DNA of 41,102 nucleotides from CAYOHP01 sp964403795 [NCBI: uncultured bacterium] (GCA_964403795.1 CAYOHP010000049.1:1-41102); one strand, 5' to 3'. Shown: positions 1 through 8,177, counted from the first letter of the stretch. The notes: a model not told the origin generated them from the letters alone. Numbers and translations are program-made.

Positions 1-72
1 GGGTGTGGGGCGCGTCGGCGGCCGGCCCCGCCTACTCGGCTCCGTCCTGGGGTACCGGGCGATCCTCGCGGC

Positions 73-1551
73 TCATGTCGTGGGTGGGGGCGGGGGCTCC
101 GTCCCGCTCCCCGACCCGGCTCCCGGCGGAATTCCGGGCTCGTCGGACTGGGACCGGATCCGGGGCGCGAAATCCCTGAGGGTCGCCGGTCGCACGCCCT
201 CGTCGCCCCCCGTCTCCGAGAGTCTCTCCCTGCGTCTCCGGGCAAAGGTGCGGACCTCTTCCCGCAGCGCCGTCGCCAGGAGCACCAGCAGGAGGAGCGC
301 GGTGGCGGCCATGCCCACTCCCAGGCCCAGCCACTGGAGGAAGGGCAGGGAGCGCAGCCAGAAGAGCCGACGGATCGTCCGGTGGCTCTCGAGGTGGCCG
401 GGAACCAGCTCGAGGATGCTCTCGTGGACCGCCAGGGCCCGTTCCAGGTTCCCCTCGGCCTCGGCCCGGGTGGCGTCGGCGAGCAGGATCTCCTCGGCTG
501 CCGCCAGCGATTCCCGGTCCCCCGGGTAGCGCTTCAGCACCCATCGATAATGTTCGAGTGCCTCGTCGCTCCGGCCACGCCGGCGGGCAGCCAGCGCCAG
601 GTTCAGCCGAAAATCAAGAACATTCATCTCCAGGATCTGGACCCGGAAATTCACCGTGTCGGCGACGTAGACGTAACCCCGCTCGTCGATCGCGATCCCC
701 TCGGGATGGTGGAACTGTCCCGGCGCGCTGCCCCGGGCTCCGAAGGAGTAGAGGAACCTCCCCTGGTCGTCGAACTTGGCGATCCGGTGGTTCTCGTAGT
801 CGGTGACGTAGAGGTTGCCCCGGACGTCGAAATCGAGGAACCGCGGACCGTCGAGCTTGCCGCGGGCCGACCCCTTGGTGCCGAACTCGAGTTCGACCGC
901 GCCTCCGGGGGCGAAGCGCACGATGCGGTTCTCCGCGGTGAACGTCGCCCACAGTCGTCCCGAGGGGTCGAGGGCCACCGAGCGGGGCTTGGCAGCCGGC
1001 TTGTCCGGTCCTTCGGGGCGGTACTCGAGCATCTCCACGGGCACTCCGGAGGGATCGAACCGCTGGATCCTCCGGTTGCCGTAGTCGGCCACGAAGATCC
1101 CGCCCTGGAGATCGACCGCGATCCCGCGCGGGTAGCGGAACTGCCCCGGGGCGGCACCCGCCTTGCCGACGGCCAGGAGCTCCACCCCCGAGGGATCGAA
1201 CTTCCGGATCCGATGGGCCCGGTTCTCCACCACGTAGAGATTCCCGGAGGCATCGCGGGCGAGCCCCAGGGGACCTTCGAAGGGCTTGCCCTCGGGCTCC
1301 AGGTCGCGCAGCAGCGAGCCGTTGACGTGGAAGAGGCTGACCCGGTTGGTCTTCCAGTCCGAGACGAAGAAGCGGGTCTCGTCCACCAGGGAGAGACCGA
1401 TCGGGTACCGGAAGTCCTCGGCGCCGTCGCCGAACTGCCCGATGGCGAAGCTGCGGGCGACCAGCAGTCTGGCCTCGACCCGGCCGGCGGCCATGCACCC
1501 GGCCAGCAGGGCCAGGCCAGTGACCAGTCCCAGGCGCCTCCCGTGGCTCAT
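73..1551 (-). CDS. NHL-repeat lipoprotein with TPR-like region and C-terminal TM helix
   Basis: Predicted 492-residue envelope protein. The N-terminus ends in a lipobox (LLAGC, Cys19), so export and lipidation are expected. Residues about 30-290 carry NHL-type beta-propeller repeats, each with a phrase such as PRGIAVD followed by VADYGNRRIQRFD. A helical, TPR-like stretch follows (about 300-395, with the phrase ALEHYRWVLKRYPGD), then one strong TM helix (about 403-428) and a basic, then Pro/Gly-rich tail of about 64 residues that should be cytoplasmic. The start is the ATG overlapping the gpsA stop (ATGA at 1548-1551), so it is probably co-transcribed with gpsA. NHL propellers usually bind proteins or sugars; the ligand here is unknown. 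The combination of lipid anchor, propeller, TM helix and tail suggests signal relay or scaffolding, which is inference. Confidence 0.85.
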   Translation of the reverse strand: MSHGRRLGLVTGLALLAGCMAAGRVEARLLVARSFAIGQFGDGAEDFRYPIGLSLVDETRFFVSDWKTNRVSLFHVNGSLLRDLEPEGKPFEGPLGLARDASGNLYVVENRAHRIRKFDPSGVELLAVGKAGAAPGQFRYPRGIAVDLQGGIFVADYGNRRIQRFDPSGVPVEMLEYRPEGPDKPAAKPRSVALDPSGRLWATFTAENRIVRFAPGGAVELEFGTKGSARGKLDGPRFLDFDVRGNLYVTDYENHRIAKFDDQGRFLYSFGARGSAPGQFHHPEGIAIDERGYVYVADTVNFRVQILEMNVLDFRLNLALAARRRGRSDEALEHYRWVLKRYPGDRESLAAAEEILLADATRAEAEGNLERALAVHESILELVPGHLESHRTIRRLFWLRSLPFLQWLGLGVGMAATALLLLVLLATALREEVRTFARRRRERLSETGGDEGVRPATLRDFAPRIRSQSDEPGIPPGAGSGSGTEPPPPPTT

Positions 1552-2615
1552 GCCACCTCGTCCTCGTCCTCGGGATGCTCCTTCTGGGGCGGGCGGCTCA
1601 TCAGCTCGATGGCGGCATCGGCCGCTCTCCGGCCCTGGAAGAGCACCTTGTGGACGGCCTCGGTCAGGGGCATGTCGATCCCATGTTCGCTCCCGAGCGA
1701 GCGGGCCACCCGGGCGGACTCGAGTCCTTCGACCGCCTGTCCGATGGCGGAGCGGATGGTGTCGGGGTCGAGCCCTCGTGCTGCCATGCGCCCGGCCCGG
1801 TAGTTGCGGGACAGCGGGCTGGAACAGGTGGCGAGCATGTCGCCCATCCCGGCCAGGCCCCGGAAGGTCGAAGGGCGGGCTCCCAGGGCGGTACCCAGCC
1901 GGGCGATCTCGAAGAGGGCCCGGGTCAGCACCGCGGCCTGGGTGTTGGCGCCGTATCCGAGCTCGGCGAGCATCCCCGAGGCCAGCGCCATCACGTTCTT
2001 CAGCGCACCCCCGAGTTCCACGCCGCAGACGTCGGTGGAGGTGTAGACCCGGAGGGTGGTCGAGTTCAGGGTCCGTTGCACCCGCTCGGCGGCGGCGTGG
2101 TCGGCGCAGGCGACCACGGTGGCGGCCGGCTGTCCGTCGGCGATCTCGCCCGCCAGGTTGGGGCCGCTCAAGGCCGCGATCGGGGGTCCATCCGGCCAGG
2201 CCTGACGGAGCACCGTGGTCATGGACCGGCGGGTCGAGGGATCGAAGCCCTTGGCCGCCGAGACCAGCACCGCATGCGACCCCCCGGACGCGGCCACCTG
2301 GTCGGCCAGGGCCGCCATCCCGGGCGACGGCACCGCCAGGATCACGATGCCGGCGGCCTCCAGGGCATCCCCCAGGTCCTCGGTGACGAGGATCCCGTCG
2401 GCCAGGCGCAGGGCCGGGAGATAGACCTCGTTGCGCCGGGTGGTGGCCATGGAGCGGGCCCGCACCGGGTCCCGGCACCAGAGCCGGACGCCGTGGCCGC
2501 GCCCGGCGAGGAGGTGGGCGAGCACCGTGCCCCAGCTACCGGCGCCCAGCACCGCCACCCGCTCCCGGTCACGGGAGTCGCCCTGGCTGCTCGACGGAGG
2601 CGTGGGAACCGGCAC
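1548..2615 (-). CDS. gpsA: NAD(P)-dependent glycerol-3-phosphate dehydrogenase
   Basis: Reduces dihydroxyacetone phosphate to sn-glycerol-3-phosphate in the cytoplasm, supplying the backbone for phospholipids. The 355-residue product starts its Rossmann fold with VAVLGAGSWGT (GxGxxG at about residues 24-29), has the conserved SAAKGFD loop and the GGALKNVMALASGM segment that carries the catalytic Lys. Length fits the family (about 330-350) with a roughly 15-residue N-terminal extension. The start is GTG at 2613-2615. There is no convincing Shine-Dalgarno; instead TAGACT lies 6 bases upstream, so the message may be leaderless. The product is the substrate of PlsY, encoded nearby at 3082-3753, but the two genes are separated by a peroxiredoxin on the other strand. 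The downstream NHL lipoprotein overlaps by 4 bp. Confidence 0.96.
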   Translation of the reverse strand: MPVPTPPSSSQGDSRDRERVAVLGAGSWGTVLAHLLAGRGHGVRLWCRDPVRARSMATTRRNEVYLPALRLADGILVTEDLGDALEAAGIVILAVPSPGMAALADQVAASGGSHAVLVSAAKGFDPSTRRSMTTVLRQAWPDGPPIAALSGPNLAGEIADGQPAATVVACADHAAAERVQRTLNSTTLRVYTSTDVCGVELGGALKNVMALASGMLAELGYGANTQAAVLTRALFEIARLGTALGARPSTFRGLAGMGDMLATCSSPLSRNYRAGRMAARGLDPDTIRSAIGQAVEGLESARVARSLGSEHGIDMPLTEAVHKVLFQGRRAADAAIELMSRPPQKEHPEDEDEVA

Positions 2616-2627
2616 GGAGCGAGTCTA
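2613..2627 (-). promoter_or_regulatory. Candidate -10 box abutting gpsA start (leaderless arrangement)
   Basis: Reading the minus strand, TAGACT (plus positions 2622-2627) is followed by six bases and the GTG start of gpsA. No ribosome-binding site fits in that space. A -10 at this distance would place transcription initiation at or next to the start codon. No good -35 is visible. The same TAGACT plus six-base spacing occurs before the membrane-protein gene that starts at 28903. Confidence 0.45.
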
Positions 2628-2675
2628 CCCGGGACCGCGCCTCGGCTACCATCGGACCCCGAGGAGGTCCTCGCC

Positions 2676-3113
2676 ATGCTCGAGGTGGGCGATCCGGCTC
2701 CGGAGTTCGAGGCCAAGCTCGCGAAGGGTGGGCGCTTCCGCCTCTCGGAGGCGCTCCGGACCCACGAGGTCCTGCTCTACTTCTTCCCCAAGAGTTTCAC
2801 CCCGACCTGCACCCGCCAGTCCGAGGAACTCCGGGACCGCGACGCGGACCTCCGCCAGGCGGGGGTGAGGGTCGTGGCCGTGAGTCCCGACGGGGAGGAC
2901 GTGACCAGGAACTTCTGCCAGGCCCACGCCCTCACCCAGGACGTGGTGCTCGACCCCGAGGGTCATATCGCCGAGGCCTACGGGGCCAACCGCGCCTGGG
3001 GCTGGCTGCCCAACCGGAGGATCACCTACCGGATCGGGAAGGACGGCCGGATCACCGGCCACCACCACGGCGAGCTCTCGCTCACGGGGCACCTGGCGTT
3101 GATCGGGGGGTAG
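2676..3113 (+). CDS. Peroxiredoxin of the AhpC/TSA (BCP/PrxQ-like) group
   Basis: Thiol peroxidase that reduces hydrogen peroxide and organic hydroperoxides in the cytoplasm. The 145-residue product has the active-site pattern PKSFTPTC (P38, T42, peroxidatic Cys45), matching PxxxTxxC. The resolving Cys five residues later that marks classic BCP is missing (Glu50 instead); the only other Cys is Cys81. It may therefore use Cys81 or an outside thiol. The ATG at 2676 has a strong Shine-Dalgarno (gaggagg, 2661-2667). The gene diverges from gpsA across 60 bp and its 3' end overlaps the 3' end of plsY by 32 bp on the opposite strand. It sits between plsY and gpsA, which are often adjacent elsewhere, so it looks like an insertion into that cluster. 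Confidence 0.93.
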   Translation: MLEVGDPAPEFEAKLAKGGRFRLSEALRTHEVLLYFFPKSFTPTCTRQSEELRDRDADLRQAGVRVVAVSPDGEDVTRNFCQAHALTQDVVLDPEGHIAEAYGANRAWGWLPNRRITYRIGKDGRITGHHHGELSLTGHLALIGG

Positions 3114-3753
3114 TCGCGTCGGCTCCCGGGACAGCCTCCCCGGGCAGCGACGCCGGGTCGGTCCGATCCGCCCCGAAGCGGCGTTCGGTCCCGTCCCGGA
3201 GCCTGGCCAGGTTGTCGCGATGGCGGACCACCAGGATCACCCAGACGAAGACCGCCAGGATCGAGCTCGGATGGGCGATCCCCTTGGTGGCGACCAGCGA
3301 GCCGAGCACCGCGCTGGCCCCCAGGATCGAGCCCAGCGAGACGTAGCGGGTCACCGCCACCGCCACCCCGAAGACCGCGAGTCCGACCAGGCAGCTCCGG
3401 GGTTCGAGGGCCAAGAAGGCCCCGGCCGCGGTGGCCACCCCCTTCCCGCCCCGGAAGCCGAGGAAGACCGGGAAGACGTGGCCCAGCACCGCCGAAGCGC
3501 CCGACCAGACCTGCCACTTGCGTTCCAGACCCAGGCCCACCGCCAGCGCGATGGCCAGGGCACCCTTGGAGGCGTCGAGCGCCAGGGCCGCGGAACCCCA
3601 ACGAGGTCCCAGCGCCCGGGCCACGTTGGTGGCCCCGATGTTGCCGCTGCCCACGCTGCGGAGGTTGACCCCGTGCCAGCGGGCCAGCAGGTACGAGAAG
3701 GGGATGGCCCCGATCAGGTAGGCGGCAGCCAGCACCCAGACCGGCTCGTTCAA
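3082..3753 (-). CDS. plsY: Acyl-phosphate:glycerol-3-phosphate acyltransferase PlsY
   Basis: Integral membrane enzyme that transfers an acyl group from acyl-phosphate to sn-glycerol-3-phosphate, giving lysophosphatidic acid, the first committed step of phospholipid synthesis. The 223-residue product has several hydrophobic helices and the family motifs GSGNIGATNVAR, GHVFPVFLGFRGGKGVAT and a late RHRDNLARLRDGTERRFG. The likely start is TTG at 3751-3753, which overlaps the der stop (TTGA); the protein then begins MNEPVWVLAAAYLIGAIPFSYLLA, the normal PlsY N-terminus. Longer readings run into der coding sequence and are unlikely. A tail of about 25 residues after the last motif is low-complexity. 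Translation is probably coupled to der. Confidence 0.95.
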   Translation of the reverse strand: MNEPVWVLAAAYLIGAIPFSYLLARWHGVNLRSVGSGNIGATNVARALGPRWGSAALALDASKGALAIALAVGLGLERKWQVWSGASAVLGHVFPVFLGFRGGKGVATAAGAFLALEPRSCLVGLAVFGVAVAVTRYVSLGSILGASAVLGSLVATKGIAHPSSILAVFVWVILVVRHRDNLARLRDGTERRFGADRTDPASLPGEAVPGADATTPRSTPGAP

Positions 3754-5252
3754 GCCCGTCTCCGCGGCACCCGGGAGCTCTCCGTAGCCTTCTTGCGGCG
3801 TCGGGGAGCGGGGCGCGCCCCCTGCTCCACGAGGGCGGGGTGGGGATCCTCGAGGCCGGCCGGGATCCCGCCCGCGCCGCCCTCCCCGAGCTCCGAGAGC
3901 ATGGGGTCCTGGCGTCGGCCCCGGCCCGGGGTGCGCTCCTCGAACCGGAGCGTCAGCGGCACTCCCTCGAAATCCCCGAGGCCCCGGATCACGTTCTCCA
4001 GGTAGCGGCGGAACGAGAAGTGGACCGCCTCCGGGTCGTTCACCTTGAACACGAAGGTGGCGGGCCGGTCCGGCTTCTGCACCACGTACAGGAGGCGCAG
4101 GGTGCGTCCCTTGTGGGCGGCCGGGGGGTGGGTCGTCATGGCGGCCCGGATCTCCCGGTTCAGGAACGGCGTGGGCAGGCGCATCTCCCGGCGGGCCAGT
4201 ACCGTCTGCATGGTGGAGAGCAGCCCGGCGACGCCCTTCCCCTCGGTCACCGAGAGGAAGACCCTGGGCACGAAGTCGAACCACGGGATCTCGGCGTCGA
4301 GACCTTCGAGCCAGCGCTCCCGGTAGTCCTCGGCCTCCTCGATCCGGTCGATCTTGTTGATCGCCACGATGGCCGGCTTGTGGAGGTCCCGGATCATCCC
4401 GGCCAGGTGCCGGTCCTGGGCCGAGAGGGGCTCGCTGCCGTCGACCAGCAGCACCACCAGGTCGGCCATGCGCAGCGCCCGCTCGGTGGTGACCCGGGAG
4501 AGCTTTTCGATGCCTTCCTTGATGCGGGCCCGGCGGCGCAGGCCGGCGGTGTCGACGAGCACCATGGGGCGTTCCCCCTCGCCGACCCGGAAGGGGACCT
4601 CGATCGCCTCCCGGGTGGTCCCGGCCTCGTCGGAGACGATCAGCCGGTCGTCTTCGATCAGGCGGTTCACGAGCGAGCTCTTGCCCACGTTGGGCTTGCC
4701 CACGATGGCGATCCGGTGGGCCCTCTCCTCTTCGGCGAGCGACCCCTCGGGCAGGCGGCCGACCGCCTCGGCCAGGAGTTCCTCGGCCCGGAACCCGTGG
4801 GCGGCCGAGACCGGCAGCATGGTCGGGAACCCCAGGCGACGGAAGTCCTCCATCCGGGCCATGTGGTCGATCTGGTCGACCTTGTTGACCACCAGCAGGA
4901 CCTCGAGGCCCTTCTTGCGGAGGCGGAGCGCGATCTCCTCGTCGAGAGGGACGAGGCCCTCCCGGCCGTCGACCACGAAGAGCACCACCTGGGCCTCGTC
5001 GAGCGCCAGGTCGACCTGGTCGCGGACGTGCTCCTCGATCGGGGTGTCGGCCTCCGGGACGAGACCCCCGGTGTCGATCACCTGGAGGGTGCGTCCGCCC
5101 CAGCGGATCCGGCCGTAGAGCCGATCCCGGGTGACCCCCGGCATGTCGTGGACGAGCGCCTGGCGGGTCCCGGTCAGGCGGTTGAAGAGCGAGGACTTGC
5201 CGACGTTGGGCCGGCCCACCAGGGCCAGGGTAGGGACGTTCCCGGAATCCAT
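3750..5252 (-). CDS. der: Ribosome-assembly GTPase Der (EngA)
   Basis: Double-domain GTPase needed for maturation of the 50S ribosomal subunit. The 500-residue product has G1 motifs GRPNVGKSSLFNRL near the N-terminus and GKPNVGKSSLVNRL in the second domain, G3 motifs DTGG and DTAGLRRRARI, G4 motifs NKVD and NKID, and a C-terminal KH-like domain with FSFRRYLENVIRGLGDFEG. It carries a C-terminal extension of about 60 residues, rich in Gly, Arg and Lys. The start is the ATG at 5250-5252: it has a good Shine-Dalgarno (gggagg) and follows the upstream stop by one base (TGAGATG). An in-frame start 13 codons earlier would overlap the upstream gene. It is co-transcribed with the DUF512 gene and plsY. 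Confidence 0.97.
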   Translation of the reverse strand: MDSGNVPTLALVGRPNVGKSSLFNRLTGTRQALVHDMPGVTRDRLYGRIRWGGRTLQVIDTGGLVPEADTPIEEHVRDQVDLALDEAQVVLFVVDGREGLVPLDEEIALRLRKKGLEVLLVVNKVDQIDHMARMEDFRRLGFPTMLPVSAAHGFRAEELLAEAVGRLPEGSLAEEERAHRIAIVGKPNVGKSSLVNRLIEDDRLIVSDEAGTTREAIEVPFRVGEGERPMVLVDTAGLRRRARIKEGIEKLSRVTTERALRMADLVVLLVDGSEPLSAQDRHLAGMIRDLHKPAIVAINKIDRIEEAEDYRERWLEGLDAEIPWFDFVPRVFLSVTEGKGVAGLLSTMQTVLARREMRLPTPFLNREIRAAMTTHPPAAHKGRTLRLLYVVQKPDRPATFVFKVNDPEAVHFSFRRYLENVIRGLGDFEGVPLTLRFEERTPGRGRRQDPMLSELGEGGAGGIPAGLEDPHPALVEQGARPAPRRRKKATESSRVPRRRA

Positions 5253-5253
5253 C

Positions 5254-6774
5254 TCAGCCTCCCGCACACGCGCCCGGCGCCGGACCGGCACAAGCCGTCG
5301 GATCGCCCTCGCCCATGTCGTCGAGCACCTTGGTCACGTAGCTGGCGGAGGCCCGCGCCCGGGTGCGCCGCCGAGGCCGGCCCGCGGCCGCCGCCAGCAG
5401 GGCCGCCGGTTCGTCCTCGACCCGCACCACCCGGGCACCGATCCTTGCCGAGAGCTCGGCCGCGGTCGGGCCGTCGAGCATGATCTCCCCCCCGGGCTGG
5501 AAGGCATGCTCGCCGACCAGGACCCGATCGAACCCCCGTCCGGTCTCCTGCATGCGGGCCCGCACCGCGGCCTCGATGTCGACCCCGGTGAGCAGGCCCG
5601 CCACCGTGATGCCCTTCCCGAAGAAGCGGTTCTCGACCACTACGAGCTCGGCCGCCAGGCCGGGGATCCCGGCCAGGCCGGGCATGACCACCCGCCGGAA
5701 GAGGGGAGCCGCGGCCGTCCCGGTGACGATCGCCACCCGGGCAGGTACCGCCGGCGCCGGGGCCCGCGGCAGCGCCTTCAGGAAGCGGTCCTCGAAGCTC
5801 CGGAGCATGCCCACGCCGTCCTCCCGGAGCGGGAAGCCGGACCCGTAGTAGGCCGCCGCCGGCAGGGGGAGGCCAGCCAGTTGGAAGAGCTCGTCGGCCG
5901 CGAAGAAACGCGCTCGCCGCCTTCCCCCGACGCGATCGATGCGACGGGCGGCTTCGATCCGGGCCACCGCGTCGGCGGCTTCCTCGGTCCGCAGGGACCG
6001 GAGCACCGGGAGGTTCTTGCGGTGGTCGGTGAGACCCACCGGCACCACCGCCACCGAGCGCACGTGGTCGAGCCCTCCGAGGTCGGTGAGGCTCCGGGAG
6101 AGGAGCTCGCCGTCGTTGCGCTCCGGGACCAGCACGATCTGGGCGTGGACCTCGATCCCGCCGTCTCCCAGGCGCCGGAGCTGGTCCATCACCGGGGGGG
6201 CCTCGGGGTTCCCGAGCATGCGGCGGCGGACCGCGTCGTCGGTGACGTGCACCGAGACGTAGAGGGGCGAGAGCCGCATGGTGAAGACCCGGTCCCAGTC
6301 GGCTTCCTTGAAGTTCCCGAGGGTCACGTAGCCGCCGTGCAGGAACGAGAGGCGGTAGTCCTCGTCCTTGACCATCAGCGAGCGGCGCAGGCCCGGGCGG
6401 GGCAGCTGGTGCACGAAGCAGAACTCGCAGTCGTTCTCGCAGCGGCGCACCCCGTCGAAGAGCTCCTTCTCGAAGGAGAGGCCGGTGGGGCCGTCGCCCG
6501 GGAGCTCCACCGGGAAGACCGCGTCGCCCCGGCGCACCGTGAGCACGCTGGCCTCGCCCGAGGTGCGGAAGGTGAACTCGAGCACGTCGGCGATCGGCTC
6601 CCCGTCGACTTCGAGGATCTCGTCGCCGGGGCAGAGCCCGGCCAGGAAGGCCTCGCCGTCGAGGTCCACGCCCGAGACGATGGCGGCCGCTCCCCGGTGT
6701 CCCTCGGCGGCTTCGTGGGCGCGCGGCAGGTTCCTCCCCTGCTCCTGCGCTCTCAGCCCCTTCAGATCCTGCAC
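5254..6774 (-). CDS. DUF512 family radical-SAM-like protein with PDZ domain
   Basis: A 506-residue member of the DUF512 family. A PDZ-like domain (residues about 30-90, with the phrase AGLCPGDEILEVDGEPI) precedes a cysteine motif RRCENDCEFCF (Cys112, 116, 119; CX3CX2C), as expected for a radical-SAM [4Fe-4S] cluster, and the family signature KDEDYRLSFLHGGYVTLGN. The exact reaction is not established as far as I know. In many Firmicutes this gene lies directly before der, plsY and gpsA, and that order is kept here except for the peroxiredoxin insertion. The start is GTG at 6772-6774 with GGAGG six bases upstream. The C-terminal 40 residues are Arg/Ala/Cys-rich and not conserved. Confidence 0.9.
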   Translation of the reverse strand: MQDLKGLRAQEQGRNLPRAHEAAEGHRGAAAIVSGVDLDGEAFLAGLCPGDEILEVDGEPIADVLEFTFRTSGEASVLTVRRGDAVFPVELPGDGPTGLSFEKELFDGVRRCENDCEFCFVHQLPRPGLRRSLMVKDEDYRLSFLHGGYVTLGNFKEADWDRVFTMRLSPLYVSVHVTDDAVRRRMLGNPEAPPVMDQLRRLGDGGIEVHAQIVLVPERNDGELLSRSLTDLGGLDHVRSVAVVPVGLTDHRKNLPVLRSLRTEEAADAVARIEAARRIDRVGGRRRARFFAADELFQLAGLPLPAAAYYGSGFPLREDGVGMLRSFEDRFLKALPRAPAPAVPARVAIVTGTAAAPLFRRVVMPGLAGIPGLAAELVVVENRFFGKGITVAGLLTGVDIEAAVRARMQETGRGFDRVLVGEHAFQPGGEIMLDGPTAAELSARIGARVVRVEDEPAALLAAAAGRPRRRTRARASASYVTKVLDDMGEGDPTACAGPAPGACAGG

Positions 6775-6812
6775 GCGACGCCTCCGCCCCGGGTGGTCCC
6801 GGGAAGCGGGGG

Positions 6813-6841
6813 AGTCTACTGCCCGAGGGGCTCCAGGTCCA
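6813..6841 (-). promoter_or_regulatory. Candidate promoter of the DUF512-der-plsY operon
   Basis: On the minus strand, TGGACC (plus 6836-6841) and TAGACT (plus 6813-6818) are separated by exactly 17 bases, resembling sigma-70 -35 and -10 boxes. They lie in the 115-bp gap after moaB and about 40 bases before the GTG start, which has its own Shine-Dalgarno. Confidence 0.45.
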
Positions 6842-6889
6842 CCTGCGCCGCGCCCGGAGGCGACCGCGGCCTGCCCGCGGTGCCCGTCC

Positions 6890-7480
6890 TCAGGGGGCCG
6901 CGGCGGGCCTCGCCAGTCCCACCAGGTGGGGCAGCTCGGGTTCGAGCAGCTTCTCCCAGGCCAGCCGGACGGCCCCGGTCGAGCCAGGCATGGCGGCCAC
7001 GAACACCCCGTGCCAGGTGCCGGCCGTGGCCCGCGACAGCATGGCGGCCGAGCCGACGAACTCGAACGAGAGCATGCGGAAGAGTTCCCCGAAGCCGGTG
7101 AGTTCCTTCTCGAGCTTGCCCTGGATCGCCTCGTAGGTCCGGTCGCGATGGGCGATCCCGGTGCCCCCGTTGGTGAGGATGGCGTCGGCCCCGGCGGCCC
7201 GGGCCTCGTCCATGGTGCGGTGGACCTGGTCGACCTCGTCCTTGACGATCCGGTATCCGGCGAGCCGGTGGCCGGCCCTGGTCACGGCCTCCCGGAGCCA
7301 GCGTCCCGACCCGTCGGTCTCCTCGGTGCGGGTGTCGGAGACGGTGATCACGAAGACCGCCACCGAGGCCGGTCCCTGGTCCCGGTGCTCCTGTGCCGGG
7401 CTCTTGCGGTGCCCTTCTTCGGGGCCGTGGCCGTGGCCGTGATCTCCTTGGCCATGGCCGTGCCCGTCGTGGTTGTGCAC
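6890..7480 (-). CDS. moaB: Molybdopterin adenylyltransferase-type MoaB with His-rich N-terminus
   Basis: MoaB/MogA-fold protein of molybdenum (or tungsten) cofactor synthesis; such proteins activate molybdopterin by adenylylation or bind it. The core (residues about 38-196) has ITVSDTRTEETDGSG, TNGGTGIAHRD, ELTGFGELFRMLSFE and AAMPGSTGAVRLAWEKLL, all diagnostic of MoaB. The first 35 residues are unusual: about nine His spaced mainly as HxH/HGHG, probably a metal-binding extension. The start is GTG at 7478-7480 with a strong Shine-Dalgarno (ggaggagg). No other cofactor-synthesis gene is in the window. It diverges from the small membrane-protein gene at 7578, and the shared upstream region contains palindromes. 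Confidence 0.94.
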   Translation of the reverse strand: MHNHDGHGHGQGDHGHGHGPEEGHRKSPAQEHRDQGPASVAVFVITVSDTRTEETDGSGRWLREAVTRAGHRLAGYRIVKDEVDQVHRTMDEARAAGADAILTNGGTGIAHRDRTYEAIQGKLEKELTGFGELFRMLSFEFVGSAAMLSRATAGTWHGVFVAAMPGSTGAVRLAWEKLLEPELPHLVGLARPAAAP

Positions 7481-7544
7481 GGTTCCTCCTCCAGGTTCAG
7501 CTCAAATACACCCATTTGCACTCATGAATGCCTGGTACTCACGC

Positions 7545-7575
7545 CCTCGGGCGAGGCGTATCCTCGCGAGGATAC
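7545..7575. promoter_or_regulatory. Tandem palindromes, including an 18-bp perfect inverted repeat
   Basis: GTATCCTCGCGAGGATAC (7558-7575) is a perfect 18-bp palindrome ending two bases before the ATG at 7578; its right half contains the gagg that would serve as ribosome-binding site. Just upstream, CCTCG-GG-CGAGG (7545-7556) repeats the same CCTCG/CGAGG core with its centre 16 bp away. This fits a dimeric repressor site or an RNA hairpin that hides the ribosome-binding site. It lies between divergent moaB and the small membrane-protein gene. Confidence 0.55.
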
Positions 7576-7577
7576 CG

Positions 7578-7916
7578 ATGTCCTCGCCGACGCCGCATCC
7601 GTCAGAGGCAGGGGAAGGCGGGGAGCGCGCCCCATGGCTCTCCGCCGAGGTCTACGACCGTCTGGCCGCGCTCGGGCTGGCGGTCGCGATGGCGCTGGTG
7701 GCGATCGCCTGGGGCTCCCGGCCGCGCCTGGGCCGGGGGGAGCTGGCGTCGCTCCTGGTGAGGGCGGAGCTGGCCGGGGTGTCTCCCCTGGTCCAGGCCC
7801 GCCGGGAGGGGATCCGGGACCAGGACCTCGGCCACGCCGCCTGGTGGCACGGGGACGCGGACCTGGAGCGTCGGGTGGCAGCCGGGCTGGGGAGGCCTGA
7901 TCCGGAGCCTCCCTGA
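7578..7916 (+). CDS. Small single-TM protein of unknown function
   Basis: A 112-residue predicted protein I do not recognise. Residues about 1-20 are polar, then a TM helix (LAALGLAVAMALVAIAWG) and a charged C-terminal domain of about 65 residues. That domain contains helical, amphipathic sequence with the phrase AWWHGDADLERRVAAGLG. The ATG at 7578 is chosen because a gagg lies 6-9 bases upstream and codon use after it is typical of the window (G/C at third positions); longer in-frame starts would run through the AT-richer divergent promoter region. It is divergent from moaB and followed by 261 bp without a gene. The gene call itself is moderately secure. Confidence 0.6.
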   Translation: MSSPTPHPSEAGEGGERAPWLSAEVYDRLAALGLAVAMALVAIAWGSRPRLGRGELASLLVRAELAGVSPLVQARREGIRDQDLGHAAWWHGDADLERRVAAGLGRPDPEPP

Positions 7917-8037
7917 ACCCCGCCTCGCGGTGCCCGTCGAAGCCGGGCGGCGGTTTGCCCGGGATAGCGTCCCCTCGCCGTGGATCGGCTCTGGATCAGG
8001 GTTTCCCGGATGGGGGAGGGAAACCGGACCGCGACTA

Positions 8038-8046
8038 TGCTAGAAT
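8038..8046 (+). promoter_or_regulatory. Candidate extended -10 promoter element of carD
   Basis: TGCTAGAAT matches an extended -10 box (TGnTATAAT with one mismatch) inside the 261-bp gap before carD. No clear -35 is visible, as is common when TGn is present. A leader of about 125 bases would result. The rest of the gap (7917-8177) shows no ORF with family resemblance. Confidence 0.45.
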
Positions 8047-8177
8047 GGGGAAGCCGGAATCCGCTCGGGGCGCGGCCAGAGAGCCGTGCCCCCCGCATGG
8101 ATCCGGGCCGGTCCCCGTCGGTGCCCGGCGTCGGGTCCGGGCGCCGACGGCCCCGGTCGAGGGAGTGTTTCCAGATC

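Noticed and set aside
32-76. ATGA overlap at the end of the NHL gene suggesting a downstream gene
   Set aside because: The frame closes after 14 codons at position 32, too short and without any feature.
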